Part shown: positions 35,727 to 43,900 of the stretch, piece by piece
Position numbering within the stretch: position 1 is the stretch's first letter
Layout: each line of letters opens with the position of its first letter
Made by a program: the position numbers and the translations under genes
The notes under the pieces: generated by a model
The model's input: the letters and a program-made list of their open reading frames with translations, nothing else
Told to the model about the DNA's origin: nothing
Databases searched by the model: none
From: Ruminococcus bicirculans (ex Wegman et al. 2014)
GTDB taxonomy: Bacteria > Bacillota > Clostridia > Oscillospirales > Ruminococcaceae
NCBI RefSeq assembly: GCF_000723465.1
Contig: NZ_HF545616.1
Location: 620,001-684,000 of the forward strand
Length of the DNA stretch: 64,000 nucleotides
Reading direction: 5' to 3'

Positions 35727-35975
35727 CTATACTGACAGTCTAACGGCATATGTAATCTCGATGCAATGACCTGTGTTTCTTACGCTGTTTCGGGTAAATA
35801 TCCATTGTTGTTCAGGACTAATTATTTTGACCATCTGACCGCCTACAGAGCCGACCTCACGAGCTGTAAGATCGCCGTTGTAGCCCTGCTTGAGGTTTAC
35901 GCCAACTTCGTTAGCTGCTTCCATCTTGAACTTGTTGAGTGTTTCTCTGCCTTCCTGAGTTGTGATACCTTTCAT
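35727..35975 (-). CDS. Alpha/beta-type small acid-soluble spore protein with altered tail
   Basis: DNA-binding spore protein family. The core KFKMEAANEVGVNLKQGYNG (residues 16-35) followed by DLTAREVGSVGGQMVK holds the conserved motifs, including GVNL and GSVGG. Normal members end soon after GGQMVKKMIE-like sequence; here the frame instead continues as IISPEQQWIFTRNSVRNTG and on to 82 residues, so the tail may come from a frameshift or a changed 3' end. Start ATG has AAGGAGAT 7 bases upstream. The gene implies sporulation ancestry or capacity in an organism of a group often described as non-sporing. Confidence 0.8.
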   Translation of the reverse strand: MKGITTQEGRETLNKFKMEAANEVGVNLKQGYNGDLTAREVGSVGGQMVKIISPEQQWIFTRNSVRNTGHCIEITYAVRLSV

Positions 35976-36131
35976 TTTCGTATCTCCTTTTCATTTGTTT
36001 TTCGGGTTTGCAATAATATTATATGTCTGCATGATTTGATTATAAGAGGTAATTTATAGAACGAAATGGGGCGGTTTTTGGAATGAAAAAATTAAAAGCT
36101 AAAATTAGTATGATTTTAAACGGAGCAAAAT

Positions 36132-36509
36132 TCAAAAAAAATCATTTACATATAAATTATACTTCTTTTGGAAATTGTGTGATTTTGTATAGTCACTGTT
36201 TTCAATTGTCAAAATACCACTGGACACAGTGATTACATGTCCTGCACTGCTGCTGCCGTATTTCAGCACATAACCATTGAGATCAAGGGTGACGGTGCGG
36301 TTGACCACTAATGTGGTGTAAATGGTAATGTCTGACGTCGGTTTGACTGTTCCGTATGAAGCCTATCTGATTGCTGAAACCAGTTCCGCCGCTGTGGAAA
36401 CTTCCGCCGTCCCACTCGCTGCCATATTATCCTCGGCAAATACACTTGTCGACACAAGGCAAAGAACCGTACAAAGGGTGAGCATGATACTGAGTATTCG
36501 TTTTTTTAT
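36132..36509 (-). pseudogene. Dead gene for a secreted beta-helix-like protein
   Basis: On the minus strand one frame reads a signal peptide (KKRILSIMLTLCTVLCLVST, then SVFA) and then STAAELVSAIR, a TAG at 36363-36365, and in the same frame TVTLDLNGYVLKYGSSSAGH and VITVSSGILTIENSD. This is the N-terminal pattern of secreted parallel beta-helix proteins of gut bacteria. Faults: the codon in the start position is ATA (36507-36509), with GAGG upstream at the right distance; one internal stop; and the protein ends after 125 codons with no repeats. So it is a decayed remnant. It lies just downstream of the collagen-like gene. Confidence 0.65.
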
Positions 36510-36541
36510 TTTCCGTTACCTCTGTTTTCGTGTATATCGGC

Positions 36542-37894
36542 TCAGTCAAGAGCGGTTATGGTAATGGTGCCGATGAACTCCATAAGAAGTGTATTGTATT
36601 CCGATTGCTCAAATATAAATTTCAATGTTATATCTTTGGCTGATGCGTCATACATTCTGTTGAAGTTAAAGGAATGATAGTTGTTACTATACGGAAGTTT
36701 TGTTCCATCTCTTTTTATGCGTGTGATATCCCTGCAAAAATCTGCATCCTCACTGCTGTCTGTCATTTGGATGCAATAATAACCGGTGCTCCCGGGAGCG
36801 TTCGAGCCGACTCCCAGAGAGCCGCTTATGATGATATTGTATGTATGCCCCTTTTTCAGCGTAATTTCATCTGGGGAAGCTGAAATCAGACCGCCTCTGT
36901 TTATTTTTTCAGTAAATCCAATTCTTGCGGAATGGTTTTGAAGAAGAGCCGTCCCTACTGACGCTTTTGCATGAAAATACCCCGGGCAGTTGCCGTTCTG
37001 ACCGGCATCGCCCTTGTCGCCTTTATCTCCTTTTTCGCCTTTATCTCCCTTGTCGCCTTTGTCTCCCTTGTCTCCCTTTTCGCCGTCTGTGCCGTCAATG
37101 CCTGCGGCTTTTACGCTGGTGTCGGTTTCTCCGATCCACCAGTTGCCGTTCTCGCCGATAAACGGGGTGTTTCCGTCCACACCGTCAGAGCCGTTTTGTC
37201 CGTTTGTTCCGTCCTTGCCGTCGGCTCCGTCTTTTCCGTTTATACCATCCTTGCCGTCAAGACCTTTCAAAACCGAAAGATCGTACAGGTTCAGCCATAT
37301 TTCATCGCCGACATAGCGCCACTGCAGGGTGTTTTCACTTACACGGAACTCCGGTGTCTTTCCGTTTGCTCCGTCTGCACCTTTCTGCCCGGTGGGGCCT
37401 GTGATGTCGGCTATCGCCACAAGGTCCTGCCACTCATCGCCCTCGTAACGCCACTGTATGTGGGTTTCAGCTCGCTGCACCTCTATGCTTTTGGCGTTAA
37501 TGCCGTCAGTGCCGTTGATACCGTCTTTGCCGTCGGCTCCGTCTTTACCGTCAACTCCGTTAATGCCGTCCTTGCCGTCGGCACCATTAGAGCCGTCTTT
37601 ACCGTCTGTGCCGTTTATTCCGTTCTTGCCGTCAGAGCCGTCTTTACCGTTTTTACCGTCTGTTCCGTTTTCTCCGGCAGCGCCCCGCAGCTCGGTAAGC
37701 GCCACAAGGTCGTGCCAGTCGGCTTCGTCGCTGTATTTCCACTGAATCGCCGTGCCGTTGTTTCGCACCTCCGGCAGTGCGTCGCCTGTTTTTGCCGCCT
37801 TGCTCCATCCTATTGCAAGCACGCTGCAAAGCACCAAAAGAGCGGCGCAAATCGCCAAAACTGTACCTGTGAGTAGTTTTTTTCCTGTTTTCAT
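36542..37894 (-). CDS. Collagen-like surface protein with Gly-X-Y repeats
   Basis: Protein of 450 residues with an N-terminal signal or anchor helix (about 9-29). It has three blocks of Gly-X-Y triplets (about 75-135, 170-185 and 215-310, with long GDK/GEK runs such as GDKGDKGDKGEKGDKGDKGD) separated by short copies of a WKY/WRY unit: AIQWKYSDEADWHDLVAL, HIQWRYEGDEWQDLVAI and TLQWRYVGDEIWLNLYDL. The C-terminal 130 residues look like a globular beta trimerisation domain. Bacterial and phage collagen-like proteins form stiff trimeric stalks. It follows a TetR gene in the same direction with 83 bases between. GGAGG ribosome site is clear. Confidence 0.85.
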   Translation of the reverse strand: MKTGKKLLTGTVLAICAALLVLCSVLAIGWSKAAKTGDALPEVRNNGTAIQWKYSDEADWHDLVALTELRGAAGENGTDGKNGKDGSDGKNGINGTDGKDGSNGADGKDGINGVDGKDGADGKDGINGTDGINAKSIEVQRAETHIQWRYEGDEWQDLVAIADITGPTGQKGADGANGKTPEFRVSENTLQWRYVGDEIWLNLYDLSVLKGLDGKDGINGKDGADGKDGTNGQNGSDGVDGNTPFIGENGNWWIGETDTSVKAAGIDGTDGEKGDKGDKGDKGDKGEKGDKGDKGDAGQNGNCPGYFHAKASVGTALLQNHSARIGFTEKINRGGLISASPDEITLKKGHTYNIIISGSLGVGSNAPGSTGYYCIQMTDSSEDADFCRDITRIKRDGTKLPYSNNYHSFNFNRMYDASAKDITLKFIFEQSEYNTLLMEFIGTITITALD

Positions 37895-37977
37895 CTTTTT
37901 TCCTCCGTTCGGAATTGTTTATCACGGCGGAGCTTTGCGCCGCTGCCCACGCCGTAAATGAGCGGCGGTCGATTGGC

Positions 37978-38562
37978 TTATGCTTGGTTTGCTTTGTACT
38001 TATCCACAAACAGGGCGACCCCCTGTTTTAAGACCTCCATCTGGGTTTTCAGATAATATTCATCCTCAAACATCGCATAATGAACGCAGGCGCGGACGAA
38101 TATAAAGATCAGCGGCGTGATGACCGTATAGGGAATGCCGATCTTCGGCTCCAGCTGCTTGGCGTACTCGGTATAGCGTTCGTTCACGCCTTCAAAGAAT
38201 TTCTTGCCGTGCTCGATATACTTCGGGTGCGTATATATCTGATACATCAGGCGATATTTTTTTCCATGCTTTTTTGCTGTCCAATACGGGACCTCCTTCA
38301 CAAAACGGACAACATCCTCGGGGTCGGTGGGTGCCATCTCCATAAAGTCGTCCTCAACCTTTTCCATACAGTATGCCGTTGACTCAATGATCAGTTCATC
38401 AAGGTTTTTAAAATACGAATACAAATTTGCTTTCGTGCATCCGCACGCATCGGCTAGTGCTTTAATTCCTGTGCCTGTGAGCCCGTTTTCCGCATAGCAC
38501 TCGAAGCACTTTTCCATTAGTTCACGTTTCCGCTCATTGTGCTGTTGCTCAGTTGTTTTCAT
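37978..38562 (-). CDS. TetR-family transcriptional regulator
   Basis: Repressor of 194 residues with the TetR helix-turn-helix at about 25-50 (TGTGIKALADACGCTKANLYSYF) and a helical ligand-binding part without recognised specificity. The start has AAGGAG upstream. A promoter and dyad (38586-38635) lie directly before it, so self-repression is likely. The collagen-like gene follows on the same strand and may be under the same control. In many genomes TetR genes of this size control efflux or lipid genes; no such gene is next to it here. Confidence 0.88.
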   Translation of the reverse strand: MKTTEQQHNERKRELMEKCFECYAENGLTGTGIKALADACGCTKANLYSYFKNLDELIIESTAYCMEKVEDDFMEMAPTDPEDVVRFVKEVPYWTAKKHGKKYRLMYQIYTHPKYIEHGKKFFEGVNERYTEYAKQLEPKIGIPYTVITPLIFIFVRACVHYAMFEDEYYLKTQMEVLKQGVALFVDKYKANQA

Positions 38563-38585
38563 GTTGCTTCGCTCCTTTTATGCGT

Positions 38586-38635
38586 ACCGACCGTTCGTTT
38601 ATGATTAGTATAACACAGATTTGCAACAAAGTCAA
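38586..38635 (-). promoter_or_regulatory. Promoter and TetR-type operator
   Basis: Minus strand TTGACT (38630-38635), 17 bases, TATACT (38607-38612). The stretch ACCGACCGTTCGTT (38586-38599), an imperfect dyad with 10 of 14 symmetric positions, lies at the start of transcription, a usual place for a TetR operator. Confidence 0.65.
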
Positions 38636-38785
38636 GAATTGTTCAAAAAATGAAGAAAATAAAGTTTCAACATGATCTTATAAAAAAGTCCTTACAGCAG
38701 AAAGAAAATAGCGGCTTACCTCAACGATCAAAAACCGTACTAATAAATATGTCCATAAGACTTATGGAAAGATGGGATAGGCTTA

Positions 38786-38815
38786 TTGACTTTCCATGTT
38801 CTCATATGATATAAT
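38786..38815 (+). promoter_or_regulatory. Promoter of the DUF3592 gene
   Basis: TTGACT (38786-38791), 18 bases, TATAAT (38810-38815); GGGGG ribosome site near 38847. Confidence 0.65.
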
Positions 38816-38858
38816 AAATTCACATTAACACAACATTTCTGTTCAGGGGGTATATCAA

Positions 38859-39323
38859 ATGAAAAAGCAAAATGTAGGGCTTATCGCTCTGAGTATCGTT
38901 TTTATTCTTATGGGTGGTTTCTCTACTATCTATAATCTCAGCAAGTATGTTTCAAACAGGGTTTTCATGTCAAGTGCTGAGAAAACCACAGGCTATGTGA
39001 AGTGGATAGACCATGAGTTGAAAACTTGGGGACATAACAAAAAGGCAAGCAACAAAGCTGAAACATATTACATAACTGTCGCTTTTGATGTTGGCGGCAA
39101 GGAGTACACAAGAGAGATCTTCACAGGCACATATTATGTGAGTCAGAACGAAAAAGTGAACGTGTATTACAACACAGATAAAAACGGTGAGCCTGATAAG
39201 GTCGTGACCGATATTGATAATGATAAAAGACCGTATCTTACTTGGCCGCTGATACTTTTGCTTGGAGTTGTGCTACTTGTGCTTACTAAGAAAAATATTA
39301 TATCGGTGGGGAGAAAGAGATAA
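38859..39323 (+). CDS. DUF3592 membrane protein
   Basis: Protein of 154 residues with a transmembrane helix at each end (about 7-25 and 127-143) and a soluble beta domain between them (YVKWIDHEL, TYYITVAFDVGGKEYTREIF, NVYYNTDKNGEPDKVV). This is the DUF3592 plan; the function is not known. It has its own promoter, and nothing follows on the same strand before the IS110 element. No clear terminator was seen after it. Confidence 0.75.
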   Translation: MKKQNVGLIALSIVFILMGGFSTIYNLSKYVSNRVFMSSAEKTTGYVKWIDHELKTWGHNKKASNKAETYYITVAFDVGGKEYTREIFTGTYYVSQNEKVNVYYNTDKNGEPDKVVTDIDNDKRPYLTWPLILLLGVVLLVLTKKNIISVGRKR

Positions 39324-39466
39324 AAAAGTAATCATTAAAATAGTAACCAAAAGAAACTTTGTGCAGCTAAATAATCTAAGAGCAGAAACCTGCTAAGAAA
39401 AATCAATAGGCAAAATGAACAAAGTTGAGAAAAGAAGCAAAGGAAAAAACGATATAGCAAAGCTGA

Positions 39467-39489
39467 CGTTTGAAGGAAGTATTCAAACG
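39467..39489. repeat. Hairpin downstream of the IS110 transposase
   Basis: CGTTTGAA-N7-TTCAAACG, perfect 8-base arms, 30-50 bases after the transposase stop. It probably lies inside the right end of the element. The stretch 39324-39466 shows no gene. Confidence 0.5.
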
Positions 39490-39517
39490 CCCGATGAGTA
39501 TGTACCTGAGACTACAA

Positions 39518-40708
39518 TTAATGTTCGGAGTAAAACTCCATAACCTTGCCGTAGTAAACTCGAAGGAATTTGTTAAGCCCCGCAATCATTGCTTCTTTGC
39601 CGCATTTCCCTTCGCTGCGTTTCTTCTGAATAAAGTCATAGACAGCATTGTCGGCAGGTTTGTGTTTGATTAAGGACTGCATGATCTCGTAGCCTGTTTT
39701 TCGCAGATAACTGTTTCCACGCTTGGATATATGACGCTCAGAAGCGTGGAATGCACCCGACTGATAAGGCGGAGCGTCAATGCCTGCATAGGCAATGAGA
39801 GAGTGCTTGTTTTTGAATCTGCGTACATCGCCAATTTCAGCAATGATACGTGGAGCAAGTGTATCTCCGATACAATCCATTTCCTTGACAACAGAATATT
39901 CAGGCAAGGTGTTGCAAAGATCCTGCATTTGTGCTAAAATGGTATTGCGTGATTCCTCTATTGAGTGGATCAGCTTGACGGCTTCACTAACGGCAATTTT
40001 GACGGATTGGGAGTTAGGAAGCGTAGGGATACCGTTTTGAGCAAGGGCAAGGATTTCCGCTGCCTTACGCTCGTTTAAGCGGTATCCCTTTTTCTTTGCC
40101 CATTTGCAGTAATCAGATGTAAATTTCATTTCTCCCATATCGAGAATATTCTGAAAATGAATATATCGACTGACAAACTCGGTCAGCTTGTGATTTTCAC
40201 CTTGATTTGAAAGAACATCATTGATTTTGGGCATAACTTGGTCAAGAAGATTGGAGAAGTTCACCTTTGATTTAACAAGCATACCTGTAACCTGATAATA
40301 CTGACGTGCAAGAAATTTAAGTTCATCGTATATAACATTAGAGGGATAAGCCTTAACAAGCTCGTTCCAGTATGTAATACCGAAAGATGCGATTTTAATC
40401 GAATCAATTTTATCGGTTTTTGCTCGTCTTAAGCTTTGCGAGCAGAACTTCTTCATACGCAAGGCATTTACACAGCATACAAAAATGTTGTGAGAAGATA
40501 AATAGGTCGCAACAGGAAGATGATAGTGACCTGTATCTTCCATAACAACACGGGTTTCTTCATCGAATGATTTGATGAGAGAAATAAGAGAATCCAGTTC
40601 ATCGGCAGTGTGACCAATGTCAAAGGGTGATTCAAGTATTTCGCCGCAAGGTTTCATAATGCAAACAGTACTTTTTCCTTTTGATACATCAATTCCTACA
40701 CTAATCAT
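39518..40708 (-). CDS. IS110-family DEDD recombinase (transposase)
   Basis: Recombinase of the IS110 family. N-terminal RuvC-like DEDD domain: ISVGIDVSKGKSTVCIM (first Asp, residue 6), ETRVVMEDTGHYH (Glu near 51) and RRAKTDKIDS (Asp pair near 95). The C-terminal transposase_20 domain holds MDCIGDTLAPRIIAEIGDVR and YAGIDAPPYQSG, and the serine region RGNSYLRKTGYEIMQSLIK. These enzymes are guided by a bridge RNA coded in a non-coding end. Start ATG 40708 has AAGGA upstream and gives the usual GIDVSK beginning; the frame goes 31 codons further but lacks a start signal there. It is intact. Confidence 0.93.
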   Translation of the reverse strand: MISVGIDVSKGKSTVCIMKPCGEILESPFDIGHTADELDSLISLIKSFDEETRVVMEDTGHYHLPVATYLSSHNIFVCCVNALRMKKFCSQSLRRAKTDKIDSIKIASFGITYWNELVKAYPSNVIYDELKFLARQYYQVTGMLVKSKVNFSNLLDQVMPKINDVLSNQGENHKLTEFVSRYIHFQNILDMGEMKFTSDYCKWAKKKGYRLNERKAAEILALAQNGIPTLPNSQSVKIAVSEAVKLIHSIEESRNTILAQMQDLCNTLPEYSVVKEMDCIGDTLAPRIIAEIGDVRRFKNKHSLIAYAGIDAPPYQSGAFHASERHISKRGNSYLRKTGYEIMQSLIKHKPADNAVYDFIQKKRSEGKCGKEAMIAGLNKFLRVYYGKVMEFYSEH

Positions 40709-40739
40709 GATAAATCCTTCTTTCTGATATTTTGTAATG

Positions 40740-40901
40740 TTTCCGCTCAGGAGCTTATTAAAATTCATTTTGGTTAGTGATGCGAACGCTGCTGTAAACA
40801 CAGCAGGTACAACCTGCTTAATCGAATTTTATAACAAGAAGGCGGCTGACACTTTCTGCTACGAACGCTTAGTTCTAAGGAGATGACCGTCAGTCCATTA
40901 C
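40740..40901 (-). ncRNA. Candidate IS110 bridge RNA
   Basis: The non-coding end upstream of the transposase has its own promoter (40908-40936) and, right after it, RNA-like folds. First a long 5' stem-loop: GGAAGAA-type arms at 40901-40907 and 40836-40842, with an inner CTGAC/GTCAG pair (40846-40850 with 40889-40893). Then two overlapping hairpins that exclude each other: AGCAGGT-ACA-ACCTGCT (40802-40818) and CTGCTGT-AAAC-ACAGCAG (40789-40806). Size (about 160 bases) and position fit the IS621-type bridge RNA. The 3' end and the guide loops are not defined, and coordinates are approximate. Confidence 0.5.
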
Positions 40902-40907
40902 CTTCTT

Positions 40908-40936
40908 ATTATATCAAAATAAGCATAGCCTGTCAC
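40908..40936 (-). promoter_or_regulatory. Promoter in the non-coding end of IS110
   Basis: Minus strand GTGACA (40931-40936), 17 bases, TATAAT (40908-40913); RNA would begin near 40901. AGCATAG (40922-40928) and CTATGCT (40958-40964) flank the far side and may mark the end of the element. Confidence 0.65.
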
Positions 40937-40988
40937 CACTGTAGTCAGCAGTTTGGACTATGCTAATATCATACCAAAGGAGATCTTT

Positions 40989-43900
40989 ATGAAGGTGATC
41001 TATAAATGTGCCGCCATTTTGACGGCAGCGATATTGTCAGTGCAGTTTCCTTGCGCAGCTTTTGCGGATATGGAGCATGGCGGAGATAATGACAGCCCGA
41101 AATTCAAGATGGGCAGGATAATTTTTACTGATAATGGTTATGGCTATGAAAAGGAAGGTCTGGAAAAATCGGAGATCGCTGATGAAGATCTGGCCGATAC
41201 GGACGACGGGGGTTCAGCTTATGCACAAAAGGCAACGGCTTCGCTGCCTGCGAAATATGACCCCAGATCTAAGAATACGCTGACGACTATCAAAAATCAG
41301 TTCCAGACAGGCACTTGCTGGGCGTTTGCGGCACTTTCCTGCACTGAGAGCAATCTTATCCAAAAGGGGCTTGAAAATCAAAACGTGCAGTTTTCTGTGC
41401 CGAGCCTTGCCCTCTCTACATATGCTAACGGCGGATTTGACGAGTCAATATGGGATTGCGGCGGAACGTGGATGGATTCGTCCCTTGCAATGGCGGCTCA
41501 TAGAGGACTTTGCTATGATGAATATGAGCCTTTCGTGTCCGACGGAACGGAAGCCACTATCGTATCTGAGGAGAAAAAGGGCATTTGCGAATATCAGCTT
41601 AATTACGCTTCCACTATCACAGGCGGACGAAACGCCATTAAAAACAAGATAAAAGAGCTTGGCGGAGTAATGGTGAGCTATTATGCAGACGACCTGTATA
41701 TGACCTTTGATAACAAAAGCTATTACGATCCGGAAACTACAAAATATAGTGGAATAAATCATGCCGTAAGCGTAGTGGGCTGGGACGATAATTACAGCAA
41801 GTCAAATTTCCTTGCAGGCTATCAGCCAAAGAAAAACGGGGCATGGCTTGTGAAAGGCTCTTGGGGAGTATCCAGTGGCACGGACGGCTATTACTGGATA
41901 TCCTATGAAGAGGCAGAAATGACCGATTGGGTGGCGTTCGACCTCACTGAAAGCTGTGATAATAATTACCATTATCCTGCTAATAAGGATAATTCTATAT
42001 TTTATGTTAGCAATGAAAACAAAATGAGCGGTGCTGATGTTTTTACAGCAAAAAAAGACGAGCTTCTTGACAAAGTGGGCTTTATGTATCTCGGCTACAC
42101 CGGAAAGTCTGACTACACTGTGCAGGTCTACACTTCTGTTTCAGACAGCACTCCTGTGGGGATACTTGAATGTGAGGTCAGCGGAAAGGTGCATAGCGAC
42201 GGCTTTTATACCGTGGATATCCCTGATGTTGAGCTTGACGAGGGCGAAAGATATTCTGTCGTGATGACATTCAGCGGTGATGACGGCTCAGGCTATGTGA
42301 CCGTTTATGGCTATTCAGACGGGGTCATGAAGCCTGGTCAGGCGTATATTTCCAATGACGGCGACAGTTGGACGGACGTTACCGACAAGGACGCTTATAC
42401 TGGTCAGCCTATAATATTTGCCTATACCGATGATATAGATAAGTCTGATAAAAGCGAGCTTGAAACACTTGTGGCAAAGTATGAAAAGCAGAGCGGTTAT
42501 GAGCGTGAGGTCAACAACGGCAAGAAAGTTATTGCAGACGAAAACGCATCAAAGAACGATATCACCAATGCCAAGCTTCTTATAAAGGCAAAGGCGAAAG
42601 AGATAAAGGAACAAAGCCTTGTTATAAAGACAGCGACGGATTGGAAAAACTTCGCAAAGCGTGTATCAGGCGGTGAAAGCTTTGCAGGAAAGCGTGTTGT
42701 GCTTGAAAAAGACATCGACTTCGGTGGTGCAAAAATATCGGCAGTAGGAACGGCTTTAAAGCCTTTTTGCGGATATTTTGACGGAAACGGACACGTTCTG
42801 AAAAACGCTGTTATCCAAAACAATTCTTATGCAGGTCTGTTCGGCTATGCTGAGGACAGAGCGCAGATAAAAGATCTCAGTGCTGAGAAAATAACTGTCA
42901 GCGGTAAGTACGCAGGCGGGATCGTTGGTGAATTTGATGCGGTATCTATTCAACGCTGTACGTTCAGCGGAACTGTCAAGGGTACAAGCTCAGCAGGCGG
43001 AATCGTGGGCAAAGCAGGTGGTCTGACCCTGACAGAGTGTGCTTCAGACCTTGCAAAGTCAAGCAGTTCAAATGCTAAAGCTATGGTGGGCAGTATCGAT
43101 AATGACGCTTTTTATTATGGACAGCAATATGCCGATTGCTGGTATAACGGCAACTTTTCTGACAGCAAGGTAAAGAAAACGGCTTTGTCTAACGTTGCAA
43201 GCTCTGCAGCTTATTCGCTGAATACCGTTGGCGGAAAGCAGACAGACAGTGGCAGGTGGACAATGGCAGGCGGCAAAGCAAGGCTAACTCGTCCTGGGGA
43301 GCAGTCTTCCCACAAGATAACATTTGAAGCTCCCGACGGCAAGCATTATGCCTGCACTGATAAGGACGGCAAGGTGAAATATCCTGCTGTTAAAGTGCAA
43401 AGCGGTTATGCTCTTAAATGGTACAAGAACGGCATTGCTGTCGATGCGAACACAGTTTATACTGCTGACAACACAGTAAAGGCAAAGCTTGTTGAAGCAA
43501 AATTTGTCACTATCGACTATGTTTTAAATGGCGGCACGAACAGTACAGGCAATCCAGAATACCTCAGCAAAGGCGAAAGCGTGACGCTTTCCGAGCCGAC
43601 AAAAGAGGGTGCAGACTTTGCAGGCTGGTATGATAACGCTGCACTTTCAGGTGAAAGAATTGAAAGCATCTCATATTCAGGCGGTGCAAAGACCATTTAT
43701 GCCGCATGGAAGCCTTATACATATAACGTTACGTTTGTGGATAAGGACGGCAAGGTTATAAGTCAGCAGACAGTAGAATATGGTAAGTCTGCAAAAGCTC
43801 CGAAAGCCCCTGCTATAAAGGGTCTGCGTTTTACAGGCTGGGACAAGGACTATAAAAACGTCACAGAGGATATGACTGTCACAGCGGAGTATTCTGACAG

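Noticed and set aside
36990-37680. Short direct repeats looking like a CRISPR array
   Set aside because: The repeats have 9-base periodicity from Gly-X-Y codons, with no spacers of even length and no cas genes near.
36971-37876. Long open frame on the plus strand opposite the collagen-like gene
   Set aside because: It is the antisense image of Gly-X-Y codons; low complexity, no ribosome site. The minus-strand frame has signal peptide, repeats and a ribosome site.
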